Origin: Bacteroidales bacterium | Lineage (GTDB): Bacteria; Bacteroidota; Bacteroidia; Bacteroidales; VadinHA17 | DNA length: 5,644 nt | Direction: 5' to 3' | NCBI GenBank assembly: GCA_025455535.1 | Contig: JALOMM010000121.1 | Coordinates: 1-5,644 of the forward strand | Part shown: positions 1-5,644 of the stretch, in pieces | Numbering within the stretch: the stretch's first letter is position 1 | Layout of the letters: every line of letters begins with the position of its first letter | Program-made: the position numbers and the translations under genes | The notes under the pieces: model-generated | What the model was told of the DNA's origin: nothing | The model's database searches: none | What the model saw: the letters and a program-made list of their open reading frames with translations, nothing else

Positions 1-704
1 AGTCCGCCGTCAACATCGGCATTGGCGAACAACTCGGCTGCGTTCGATGCCTTGCAGCTGCCTCCGTAAAGGATGGTGGTCTCCTCAGCGGCTTCCTTGC
101 CATAATGATGCTCCACCAGGCCGCGGATGAAGTGGTGCATCTCCTGCGCCTGGGCAGGACTGGCTGTGACGCCGGTTCCAATCGCCCACACAGGCTCATA
201 AGCAATGACGCACTTGCTGAATTCATCACGTTCAAGCATGAAAAGCCCCTTTTCAATATGCCTTTTTACCACCTCAAAATGTATACCCTTTTCTCTTTCG
301 GCAAGCACTTCACCGCAGCAGAAGATAACCCTGAGGCCGTTTCTGAGAGCCTCGGTTGTCTTGGCAGCCAGGAGAGCGTCATCTTCTCCGAAAAGTGTCC
401 TCCGTTCGGAGTGTCCCAGGATGACATTCAGGGCACCCGTGCTCCGTATCATTGCAGCTGAGACCTCACCCGTAAAGGCCCCTGACTTATGATCATTGCA
501 GTTTTGTGCTCCTCCGCTCAGACCTGGTGCCGTTAGCACCGGGCTGACAGATGCGAGATGGATAAAAGGGGCGCAGAGTATTACTTCATTATTTTGCTTC
601 AGCGGATTAGCCAGAAAATGAGTGTTAATATCTTTCGCGAGGGCAATCCCCTCCTTAAGATCCATGTTCATTTTCCAGTTGCCTGCAACGATTTTCTTTC
701 TCAT
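1..704 (-). CDS. tpiA: Triosephosphate isomerase, C-terminus cut off by the window edge
   Basis: This enzyme interconverts dihydroxyacetone phosphate and glyceraldehyde 3-phosphate in cytoplasmic glycolysis and gluconeogenesis. The frame is open from the ATG at 704 to base 1 and gives 234 complete codons. The family is about 250 residues, so only the last 15 or so are missing. The protein opens [13 protein letters not shown], with the catalytic-site Asn9 and Lys11. The catalytic His98 lies in GHSERR, the catalytic Glu170 in [10 protein letters not shown], and the phosphate-binding ILYGGS motif and the DVDGGL segment are both visible near the edge. Loop 6 reads GTGVTAS where many homologues have GTGKTAS. 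No frameshift was found on reading every codon. The gene begins 11 bases after the stop of the DoxX-family gene with no Shine-Dalgarno sequence, so it is probably the downstream member of the tmk-DoxX-tpiA operon. The sequence style is clearly that of Bacteroidetes TpiA. Confidence 0.97.
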   Translation of the reverse strand, partial: MRKKIVAGNWKMNMDLKEGIALAKDINTHFLANPLKQNNEVILCAPFIHLASVSPVLTAPGLSGGAQNCNDHKSGAFTGEVSAAMIRSTGALNVILGHSERRTLFGEDDALLAAKTTEALRNGLRVIFCCGEVLAEREKGIHFEVVKRHIEKGLFMLERDEFSKCVIAYEPVWAIGTGVTASPAQAQEMHHFIRGLVEHHYGKEAAEETTILYGGSCKASNAAELFANADVDGG

Positions 705-715
705 GATAAAGCCAT

Positions 716-1945
716 TTATTTTTTTGATTTATTGTCCTTTAATCTGAATCTGGCAGACAGCGCAACAAACAGTGACACAATAAGCACAGATGAAATTATT
801 GTCAGAATGTTCTTCTTCCTTGTAAGTGTCCTGACTGCAAGCGCATTCAGATCACCGTCAAATTCTGATTTATCCGGAAGGTTCCTTCCCGACCACTTCG
901 CCATCACCGTCCCGTTGTGCAGCAGCAGGAATCCCGGATCAGACCTGATCACTGTCTTCAGTGTCGTCTCGTCTGCAAACAGCAGATTGAATCCGGGTGC
1001 TGTCTGTGCGGCTGTTTCGAGCGGTGTGGATGTGACAATATAAAAGCCCTTTCCCTTATCCTGCAAGGATAGTCCGAGATCATAGCCTTGCAGAAGCCCT
1101 TCCCTGTCTGATTTCTCAAGCCGGCGGGCCACCATGAGCAGCAGATGCTCACCGCTGCCTGTAATATGGTCAGTCATGTCAACGCCATTCCCTGTTACGA
1201 GCCTGAAGTCATGGAGGGGTGGCACATACCCCGCGGAGATAAGCACAGATTTCTGATCAATGAATTTCCATGCAGTATCATCTGCAGGGTAATCGTTCAG
1301 GGTAAATTCCTTCTGTAAGCCATCCTTCTCATAGATAAATCTGATATCATATTTGTCTGCCGGGGCGCCGGGAGGTATGGACATCGCCTCCGGAAGGTTT
1401 GTTCCAACCCTGTAAGGCCGGAAGTCGATAACAGGCAGATATGCCAGGTTGTACCACATGAAAAGGAGGAAGACTATCACACTTGCTCCTGTGGCCGCAA
1501 GGGCTCTCCTGAGGGTCAGAACCCCCTCTCTGTCGTCCCGCCGGATAAATACCACGATCACAATAACAGTAAGAACGATATTCTTGAAAAATGTCTGCCA
1601 GTTGGTCAGGTGGATGGCATCGCCGAAGCAGCCGCAGTCTGAAACAGGATTAAAGATGGCCAGCACAAGTGTCAGGGGGGTGAAGAGGGCCATCATCAGG
1701 GCTGCAGCCCAGGATGCTGTCCTGACAAAAGATCCTGTAAGAAGCATCATTCCTGTCACAAACTCAAACATGCAGAGGATCATTGCAAGCGGAAGGGAGA
1801 GGTCATCAAGAAATGGCATGCTGAATGCCTTGAAATAATCGCTGAATTTGAATGCCGTGCCGAGGGGATCTATCCCCTTGACGAAGCCCGAGAAAAGGAA
1901 GATAAGGCCTGTCAGTATTCTGGCTGTCTGCGTAAGTATCTTCAT
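716..1945 (-). CDS. DoxX/MauE-like inner-membrane protein with periplasmic thioredoxin-like domain
   Basis: The product has 409 residues. About five hydrophobic segments lie in the N-terminal part (roughly 6-22, 50-72, 75-98, 120-134 and 150-168), followed by a soluble region (about 170-375), a last membrane segment (about 378-398) and a basic tail. The N-terminal part has DoxX-family features such as [16 protein letters not shown]. The motif DCGCFG at 103-108 recalls MauE-type membrane proteins linked to disulfide chemistry. The positive-inside rule places both this motif and the soluble region in the periplasm. Residues 300-360 look like the end of a thioredoxin fold ([16 protein letters not shown]), but that domain has no cysteine; the protein's only cysteines are C58, C104 and C106. 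It overlaps tmk by the four bases ATGA and is followed closely by tpiA. From memory it matches the Bacteroides family typified by BT_3928, also next to tpiA. A redox or quinone-linked role is inference; the real function is not known to me. Confidence 0.88.
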   Translation of the reverse strand: MKILTQTARILTGLIFLFSGFVKGIDPLGTAFKFSDYFKAFSMPFLDDLSLPLAMILCMFEFVTGMMLLTGSFVRTASWAAALMMALFTPLTLVLAIFNPVSDCGCFGDAIHLTNWQTFFKNIVLTVIVIVVFIRRDDREGVLTLRRALAATGASVIVFLLFMWYNLAYLPVIDFRPYRVGTNLPEAMSIPPGAPADKYDIRFIYEKDGLQKEFTLNDYPADDTAWKFIDQKSVLISAGYVPPLHDFRLVTGNGVDMTDHITGSGEHLLLMVARRLEKSDREGLLQGYDLGLSLQDKGKGFYIVTSTPLETAAQTAPGFNLLFADETTLKTVIRSDPGFLLLHNGTVMAKWSGRNLPDKSEFDGDLNALAVRTLTRKKNILTIISSVLIVSLFVALSARFRLKDNKSKK

Positions 1946-2631
1946 CTGATAATTTTCTTTTCTTTCAGTTTGCCCATAATAAGGCTGAAAATATCTTCAG
2001 GCGACATCATTGTCGCATTGGCTCCATGGCAGCTTATTATGTCAAGGCTGGTGTCGTGTCGGGCAACATCGAGATATACCTCTCTTACCCTGCGCTGAAA
2101 ATCAAGACTGCTCTCATGTATATCGCGGCTTCCCTGAAGGTAACCCCTGTCATCACCATGGCGGTGGTTCTGCAGTTTCTCTTCGGTGAACCTGAACGGG
2201 ACGTCAAGGAAGATGTTGATGTCAGGTCTTGGAATCGCAAAGTGCTCAAATTCGAGTCTGAGTATCCATTCCCTAAGCCTATCGGAATCTTCAGATGAAT
2301 TCATTTTGGCGCACTGATATGCGATATTTGAATAAGTATACCGGTCAAGGACTACATAGTACTTCTCCTCAAGCCACGCTTCAATCATGGGTGCGGCATC
2401 TTTCCTGTCACCCGCATAGAGCATTGCGACAAGGTAAGGATCGACGTGGCTGATGTCACCGTATTCACCCCTCAGGAACCGGGCGATGAGCTCACCGAAA
2501 TAAGGGGCATCGGTGCGGGGAAAATGAATGTATCTGTATTGAAGCTTTTTTTCAGTAAACCAGCTTTTAAGCAGGGATATCTGCGTCGATTTGCCTGCGC
2601 CGTCAAGTCCTTCTATTACTATCAGTTTCAT
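1942..2631 (-). CDS. tmk: Thymidylate (dTMP) kinase
   Basis: This cytoplasmic kinase converts dTMP to dTDP with ATP on the way to dTTP. The 229-residue product begins MKLIVIEGLDGAGKSTQ. The P-loop is at 8-15, with Lys14 and Ser15 for phosphate binding. The DRY motif (Asp96-Arg97-Tyr98), followed by SNIAYQ, is the usual dTMP-binding signature, and RPDINIFLDV (135-144) matches the family's core strand. The lid region around 155-172 carries Arg157, Arg162 and Arg169. The P-loop has no arginine, so this resembles the enzymes that supply the catalytic arginine from the lid, as in E. coli. Length is close to the family norm of 200-230. The ATG at 2631 puts the P-loop strand right at the N-terminus, and an AGGA lies only four bases upstream. 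Its stop overlaps the start of the DoxX-family gene, which suggests translational coupling. Confidence 0.93.
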   Translation of the reverse strand: MKLIVIEGLDGAGKSTQISLLKSWFTEKKLQYRYIHFPRTDAPYFGELIARFLRGEYGDISHVDPYLVAMLYAGDRKDAAPMIEAWLEEKYYVVLDRYTYSNIAYQCAKMNSSEDSDRLREWILRLEFEHFAIPRPDINIFLDVPFRFTEEKLQNHRHGDDRGYLQGSRDIHESSLDFQRRVREVYLDVARHDTSLDIISCHGANATMMSPEDIFSLIMGKLKEKKIIR

Positions 2632-2684
2632 CCGGTCCTAAAATAATCGGTGCAATGATAAAGTCTTATGATACTGTAGGGTTC

Positions 2685-2692
2685 TAAAGATA
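2685..2692 (-). promoter_or_regulatory. Possible -7 promoter element for tmk
   Basis: Read on the minus strand this is TATCTTTA, seven of eight positions matching the Bacteroidetes -7 consensus TAnnTTTG. It lies 53 bases before the tmk start codon. No convincing TTTG sits 19-21 bases further upstream, so the call rests on a single short and AT-rich match. Confidence 0.2.
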
Positions 2693-2701
2693 GATATTTA
2701 A

Positions 2702-2718
2702 GCATGACGGCCTCATGC
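2702..2718 (-). terminator. Small perfect hairpin between the PAS gene and tmk
   Basis: GCATGA and TCATGC form a perfect six-base stem around a five-base loop (CGGCC). The hairpin lies 55 bases after the PAS stop and 70 bases before tmk, both read leftwards. The following bases on the minus strand are AT-rich (TTAAATATCTATCTTT) but not a clean T run. It could be a weak terminator separating the two genes, a protein-binding palindrome, or chance. Confidence 0.25.
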
Positions 2719-2773
2719 GCCGCAGCCTGATTTTATGAACACTCTTTCAAAGGTTTAAACAACAGGTTATCAA

Positions 2774-3115
2774 CTATTTGCGGATGAAGTGATCCATTTC
2801 GAAGGGTATCTCCACAGATAACTCGACCACTCCCGCCAGTTTCCCGTTGTCATACCATGGGGTCTGGTATATAAGCTTTTTAACACCTTCTTTTTCAATA
2901 GTATAGCAGTTTGGCTTTTCTTTTGCCATTATGTCTGTAATCTTTTCCCATGAGTCAGGTTTATGGCAATCCTTCAGATTCCTTCCTTCGAGTTCACCGC
3001 CTCCGTACTTGCTGAAGACAGCGGCCGACTTCCTGTTCAGGTAAATTATCTTTCCATCGGTGTCAGAGACGGTTACCGCCACACCCAGATCTTCAGCCCA
3101 GTTGATATTATTCAT
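2774..3115 (-). CDS. Stand-alone PAS-domain protein, signal unknown
   Basis: The 113-residue protein is essentially one PAS domain with no attached kinase, cyclase or DNA-binding part and no membrane segment, so it should be cytoplasmic. The opening strands read VAVTVSDTDGKIIYLNRKSAAVF (positions 12-34), the classic PAS start. The segment around 44-54 contains Asp49-Cys50-His51. A long strand around 78-88 (KKLIYQTPWYDNG) is followed by the closing strand LAGVVELSVEI at 93-103. Similar small PAS proteins with a conserved cysteine-histidine pair at this place occur in anaerobic bacteria, as far as I recall. That pair could bind a cofactor, but this is inference. The gene is divergent from folP and is followed by 142 bases and a hairpin before tmk, so operon membership is uncertain. 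Its ATG has no Shine-Dalgarno sequence. An exact TAnnTTTG lies 31 bases upstream. Confidence 0.85.
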   Translation of the reverse strand: MNNINWAEDLGVAVTVSDTDGKIIYLNRKSAAVFSKYGGGELEGRNLKDCHKPDSWEKITDIMAKEKPNCYTIEKEGVKKLIYQTPWYDNGKLAGVVELSVEIPFEMDHFIRK

Positions 3116-3146
3116 AAAGTATTTGGAAATATTTGTTGAACGAGGT

Positions 3147-3154
3147 CAAATATA
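3147..3154 (-). promoter_or_regulatory. Candidate promoter -7 element for the PAS gene
   Basis: The minus strand reads TATATTTG, an exact match to the Bacteroidetes primary sigma factor -7 consensus TAnnTTTG. It is placed 31 bases before the PAS start codon, giving a leader of roughly 25 bases. The -33 position expected 19-21 bases further upstream does not read TTTG. A short palindrome CAAATTTG at 3156-3163 lies directly beside it. Confidence 0.42.
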
Positions 3155-3207
3155 GCAAATTTGGCATTGTATAACCTCTTATGTGACAGCACTGCCCGGT
3201 CAATGAT

Positions 3208-3215
3208 TATCTTTA
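3208..3215 (+). promoter_or_regulatory. Possible -7 promoter element for folP
   Basis: The plus strand reads TATCTTTA, seven of eight matches to TAnnTTTG and identical to the element proposed before tmk. It is 21 bases before the folP ATG, implying a leader of about 15 bases. There is no clear -33 TTTG at the right spacing, so this is only a candidate. Confidence 0.22.
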
Positions 3216-3236
3216 TCGCAGATTAATTGAATTTGT

Positions 3237-4091
3237 ATGTTTATCAACGTCAAAGGCAGACTTATTGATCTGTCTCACCCCCGGGTGATGGGAATAATAA
3301 ACGTAACCTCGGATTCATTTTACGAGGGAAGCCGTTTTATGTCAGATAATCAGGTCATTGCAGTTGCCGGAGAGATGCTCGGGGAGGGGGCTGACATACT
3401 TGACATCGGAGGATGCTCAACCCGGCCCGGGACGCTGCCCGTCACTGAAGAGGAGGAGATGAAGCGGGTTTGCCGCGCCGTTGAGCTGATAAGGAACAGG
3501 TATCCTGAGGCGGTCATCTCCGTTGACACATATAGGGCGTCAGTTGCCGGAGCAGCAGTAAGGGATGCCGGCGCTGATATCATCAACGACATCTCAGGAG
3601 GTGAGATGGATGCAGACATGTTCCCCCTCGTTACCGGTCTGAATGTGCCATACATTATGATGCACATGCAGGGAACCCCTCAGACTATGCAGCTTAACCC
3701 CCTTTATGATGACGTTGTTGCTGATATTCTTAAGTGGTTCGGCGACAGGATTACCCCTCTGCAGCAGGCAGGAGTGAAGGACATTATAATTGATCCGGGA
3801 TTCGGCTTCGGAAAGAGTGCGGCACATAACTTCGGGATGCTCAGGAGGCTTGAGGAGTTTAAAGCGGCGCGCCTGCCGCTGATGGTCGGGCTGTCGCGTA
3901 AGTCGATGATATGGCGCACTCTGCAGGTAACTCCCGGCGAAGCCCTTACGGGGACCGTTGCCCTTCATATGACTGCCCTGATGAAGGGGGCATCAATCCT
4001 CAGGGCCCATGATGTAAGGGAAGCAAAAGAGGTGATTGCCCTTTATGAAAAGATTTACCCTGAGGGTATCCTTTTCGATCATTATTCTTAA
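3237..4091 (+). CDS. folP: Dihydropteroate synthase (folate pathway, sulfonamide target)
   Basis: The enzyme joins 6-hydroxymethyl-dihydropterin pyrophosphate to p-aminobenzoate to make dihydropteroate, in the cytoplasm. The 284-residue product is a typical full-length TIM-barrel DHPS. Visible motifs are VMGIINVTSDSF at 17-28 with Asn22, GGCSTRPG at 58-65, SVDT at 95-98, NDISGG at 117-122, MHMQGTPQTM at 142-151, IDPGFGFGK at 185-193, LSRKSM at 219-224 and RAHDV at 256-260. The p-aminobenzoate loop residues Thr62, Arg63 and Pro64 are the same as in E. coli, so there is no sign of classic sulfonamide resistance there. Loop 1 has Ser25 where most enzymes have Pro. The ATG at 3237 gives the N-terminus expected for the family (INVKGRLIDLSHP). 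The diadenylate cyclase gene follows after 25 bases on the same strand. Confidence 0.96.
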   Translation: MFINVKGRLIDLSHPRVMGIINVTSDSFYEGSRFMSDNQVIAVAGEMLGEGADILDIGGCSTRPGTLPVTEEEEMKRVCRAVELIRNRYPEAVISVDTYRASVAGAAVRDAGADIINDISGGEMDADMFPLVTGLNVPYIMMHMQGTPQTMQLNPLYDDVVADILKWFGDRITPLQQAGVKDIIIDPGFGFGKSAAHNFGMLRRLEEFKAARLPLMVGLSRKSMIWRTLQVTPGEALTGTVALHMTALMKGASILRAHDVREAKEVIALYEKIYPEGILFDHYS

Positions 4092-4116
4092 ATTTGCCCG
4101 TCACCCCACGCTTGTT

Positions 4117-4887
4117 ATGCTGAATTTTACGGTTCTTGATATTATCGATATCTTCATGGTAGCAGTCATTCTCTACCAGCTCTACCGTCTCATCAGGGGT
4201 ACTGCAGCCTTCAGCATATTCCTCGGCATTTTCTTCGTCTACCTCTTCTGGCTGGTTGTCAAAGCACTGAACATGGAGCTCATCAGCGCCATCATCGGTC
4301 AGGTGATAGGGGTGGGGGTCATAGCCCTCATAATCGTGTTCCAGCAGGAGATACGGCGCTTTCTGTTGGCGATAGGTAACAGATATATCAGCCGTAACAG
4401 GTTTTCATTCGACAGGTATTTCCCGTCAGGGGCGGTAGACCAGACAATTAACCAGATAGTAGAAGAGATAGTCCGCGCCTCTGAATCAATGGCGCAGTCA
4501 CGTACGGGTGCTCTTATAGCAATAGGAAGAACAAGTCTTCTCGACATCTATTCAGACGGAGGCGAACTGCTCAATGCACTTGTAACAGATGAGTTACTGA
4601 AGACGATCTTCTATAAAGGGTCGCCTCTGCATGACGGGGCAGTGCTCATTCAGAACGGAAAGATATTCGCTGCACGCTGTCCCCTTCCGTCAACAGACCA
4701 GTCGGGCCTTCCGGCAAAATTCGGGATGCGTCACAGGGCAGGAATCGGGCTCACGGAGCATACTGATGCAGTGGTAATTATTATTTCAGAGGAGAGAGGC
4801 AGGATCTCCGTTGCCGATGCAGGAAAAGTGCATGAAGACATCACCCCCAACGAGCTGAGACAGTTACTCCTTACCCTGCGCATCTGA
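4117..4887 (+). CDS. dacA: Membrane diadenylate cyclase, CdaA/DacA type (c-di-AMP synthase)
   Basis: The enzyme condenses two ATP into the second messenger c-di-AMP, which in other bacteria controls potassium and osmotic balance and cell-wall state. The 256-residue product has three hydrophobic segments (about 8-23, 30-50 and 57-76), then QQEIRRFL and a cytoplasmic DAC domain. Catalytic signatures are GALIAIGR at 131-138, the DGA motif at 173-175 in SPLHDGAVLI, and the RHR motif at 205-207 in RHRAGIGLTE. Both the metal-binding and ATP-binding motifs are intact, so it should be active. The frame stays open back to an ATG at 4036 inside folP. The start at 4117 is preferred because the first membrane segment then begins near residue 8, as is usual for CdaA, and the overlap with folP disappears. 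No cdaR or glmM partner gene, as found in Firmicutes, lies next to it. Confidence 0.94.
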   Translation: MLNFTVLDIIDIFMVAVILYQLYRLIRGTAAFSIFLGIFFVYLFWLVVKALNMELISAIIGQVIGVGVIALIIVFQQEIRRFLLAIGNRYISRNRFSFDRYFPSGAVDQTINQIVEEIVRASESMAQSRTGALIAIGRTSLLDIYSDGGELLNALVTDELLKTIFYKGSPLHDGAVLIQNGKIFAARCPLPSTDQSGLPAKFGMRHRAGIGLTEHTDAVVIIISEERGRISVADAGKVHEDITPNELRQLLLTLRI

Positions 4888-4897
4888 CAGTGCGGGC

Positions 4898-5311
4898 CTA
4901 ATCATACCGTAACCGCAGATCCAGCTCATTATTAAAGATATAATAACATGGCACCTCACATGCCTCTTCCTCAAAATGAATTGAGGGAGTTGCTGTATCA
5001 ACGGCAATATACGCCTTTCCGTTATAAACAGACCTGGCGGTAACGGTATAGTCCTTATAAAGCAGTGCATCAAGCAGGTATGTCTGAGCAGACGTGGTAA
5101 ACTCGTAAAGCACAATATTATCATCAAGCGGACCCTCATAAACTGTCACCAGAATACTCAGAGGCGACTGGGAGGGGTTCGCAAGTTCAAGCTCGAGGTA
5201 AATCTGGCCGGGATACTGTTCATTGCATTCGTTGCATGGAACCCATGCAGGTCCGTCGCATGAGTGAAGAAACAGCATTATGACCGTGACTATGGTTAAT
5301 GTCCTATTCAT
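4898..5311 (-). CDS. Small cysteine-containing lipoprotein of unknown function
   Basis: I do not recognise a named family with certainty. The 137-residue product starts MNRTLTIVTVIMLFLHSC, a basic then hydrophobic signal ending in a lipobox-like LHSC, so Cys18 should be lipidated and the protein anchored in the envelope. The mature part has a CNEC pair (Cys26, Cys29) just after the anchor and a second pair, Cys118 and Cys122, near the end. Between them is a beta-rich region with short alternating strands, compatible with a small beta-sandwich. The cysteines could form disulfides or hold a metal. The frame is open to an ATG at 5350, but the start at 5311 puts the signal peptide at the N-terminus. 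This start overlaps the stop of the upstream gene by eight bases (ATGAATAG), pointing to coupled translation. Its stop is 10 bases from the stop of the convergent dacA gene. Confidence 0.8.
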   Translation of the reverse strand: MNRTLTIVTVIMLFLHSCDGPAWVPCNECNEQYPGQIYLELELANPSQSPLSILVTVYEGPLDDNIVLYEFTTSAQTYLLDALLYKDYTVTARSVYNGKAYIAVDTATPSIHFEEEACEVPCYYIFNNELDLRLRYD

Positions 5312-5644
5312 AATTGTACAGTCTGATCTTTTTTCCTGCTGACCGGGCATAATCGCGGAAAAGTGTCACAGATCCGCTTACACCGAACCATAATGGCATC
5401 ACATCGTAGAATGGTGTCTTCAGGTAGGTGACACCGGTGCTAAGACCGAAATATTTAAATTTCCAGTTGAAATTTACTGAAGGGATTATGCAGAAACTGG
5501 CTTCGGGTGATCTCCGTGTTCCGTTGTAATCAGAATAGAAACGGTACCCGCCTGTAAGAGAGGTTGTGAAACTTAACTTGCCCTTTCCGAGATTACCGCT
5601 GAGAGGAAACTCCTTGAATATTCCTGCATGGATTACTGAAGAGT
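5304..5644 (-). CDS. C-terminal part of a probable outer-membrane beta-barrel protein
   Basis: The frame is open from the right edge to a TAG at 5304-5306, giving 112 complete codons of a gene that begins outside the window. The residues alternate between hydrophobic and polar with many aromatic positions, as in amphipathic membrane strands. Examples are KLSFTTSLTGGYRFYSD, NFNWKFKYFGLSTGVTYL and LWFGVSGSVTLFRDY, separated by polar turns. This is the look of the last strands of an outer-membrane barrel or a related beta-rich envelope protein. The protein ends in KIRLYNYE, so it lacks the terminal aromatic residue common in barrels. The overlap with the lipoprotein gene implies the two are made together. 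Function cannot be assigned from this fragment. Confidence 0.72.
   Translation of the reverse strand, partial: SSVIHAGIFKEFPLSGNLGKGKLSFTTSLTGGYRFYSDYNGTRRSPEASFCIIPSVNFNWKFKYFGLSTGVTYLKTPFYDVMPLWFGVSGSVTLFRDYARSAGKKIRLYNYE

Noticed and set aside
105..492. Two plus-strand open frames of 118 and 95 codons
   Set aside because: Both are antisense to tpiA, whose codons read cleanly through the region with catalytic motifs intact.
526..540. Perfect hairpin GGTGC-CGTTA-GCACC
   Set aside because: It lies inside the tpiA coding sequence, has no T run, and is explained by ordinary codons.
558..1043. 161-codon open frame on the plus strand
   Set aside because: It lies antisense across tpiA and the DoxX-family gene, both of which have clear family motifs. 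Its product has no recognisable domain.
1449..1838. 129-codon plus-strand open frame
   Set aside because: It is antisense to the membrane segments of the DoxX-family gene. The Arg/Thr/Ile-rich product is typical of the reverse strand of hydrophobic coding sequence.
2753..2760. Palindrome GTTTAAAC after the PAS stop codon
   Set aside because: An eight-base AT-rich palindrome is expected by chance, and nothing nearby supports a binding site.
3350..3968. Three minus-strand open frames inside folP
   Set aside because: They are shadows of folP, with low-complexity Ser/Ala/Pro-rich or motif-free products.
4036..4116. Upstream in-frame extension of dacA starting inside folP
   Set aside because: It would add 27 residues before the first membrane helix, unlike the usual CdaA N-terminus, so the ATG at 4117 was preferred.
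4891..4917. TGCGG/CCGCA inverted repeat after dacA considered as a terminator
   Set aside because: The stem is only five bases with a 17-base loop and no T run follows.
4864..5139. 91-codon minus-strand open frame
   Set aside because: It overlaps the lipoprotein gene in another frame. The lipoprotein frame has a signal peptide, a lipobox and coupling to the upstream gene.

Overview
The window looks like a housekeeping stretch of a Bacteroidota chromosome, probably a Bacteroidales-like anaerobe. Three things support this. The triosephosphate isomerase, thymidylate kinase and dihydropteroate synthase sequences all have the Bacteroidetes style. Start codons mostly lack Shine-Dalgarno sequences, and one upstream region carries an exact TAnnTTTG, the -7 element of Bacteroidetes promoters. 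The gene neighbourhood also resembles, from memory, the Bacteroides block containing folP, dacA, a DoxX-family gene and tpiA. The species cannot be named from this sequence.

Left block, minus strand, read from right to left: a stand-alone PAS-domain protein (2774-3115), a dTMP kinase (tmk, 1942-2631), a DoxX/MauE-like membrane protein with a periplasmic thioredoxin-like domain (716-1945), and triosephosphate isomerase (tpiA, cut by the left edge at base 1). tmk and the DoxX gene share an ATGA overlap, and the DoxX gene and tpiA are 11 bases apart, so these three are very probably one operon. The PAS gene lies 142 bases upstream of tmk and may be a separate unit.

Middle block, plus strand: dihydropteroate synthase (folP, 3237-4091) is followed after 25 bases by a membrane diadenylate cyclase of the CdaA/DacA type (4117-4887). 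This pairs folate synthesis with the enzyme that makes the second messenger c-di-AMP. The 121-base gap between the PAS gene and folP must hold two divergent promoters.

Right block, minus strand: a small cysteine-containing lipoprotein (4898-5311) ends 10 bases from the end of dacA. Its start overlaps by 8 bases the stop of a gene that enters from the right edge (5304-5644), whose visible C-terminus looks like outer-membrane beta strands. Neither has a recognisable function, and they probably act together at the outer membrane. No rRNA, tRNA, mobile element, CRISPR array or riboswitch was seen. No gene-free stretch exceeds 142 bases.
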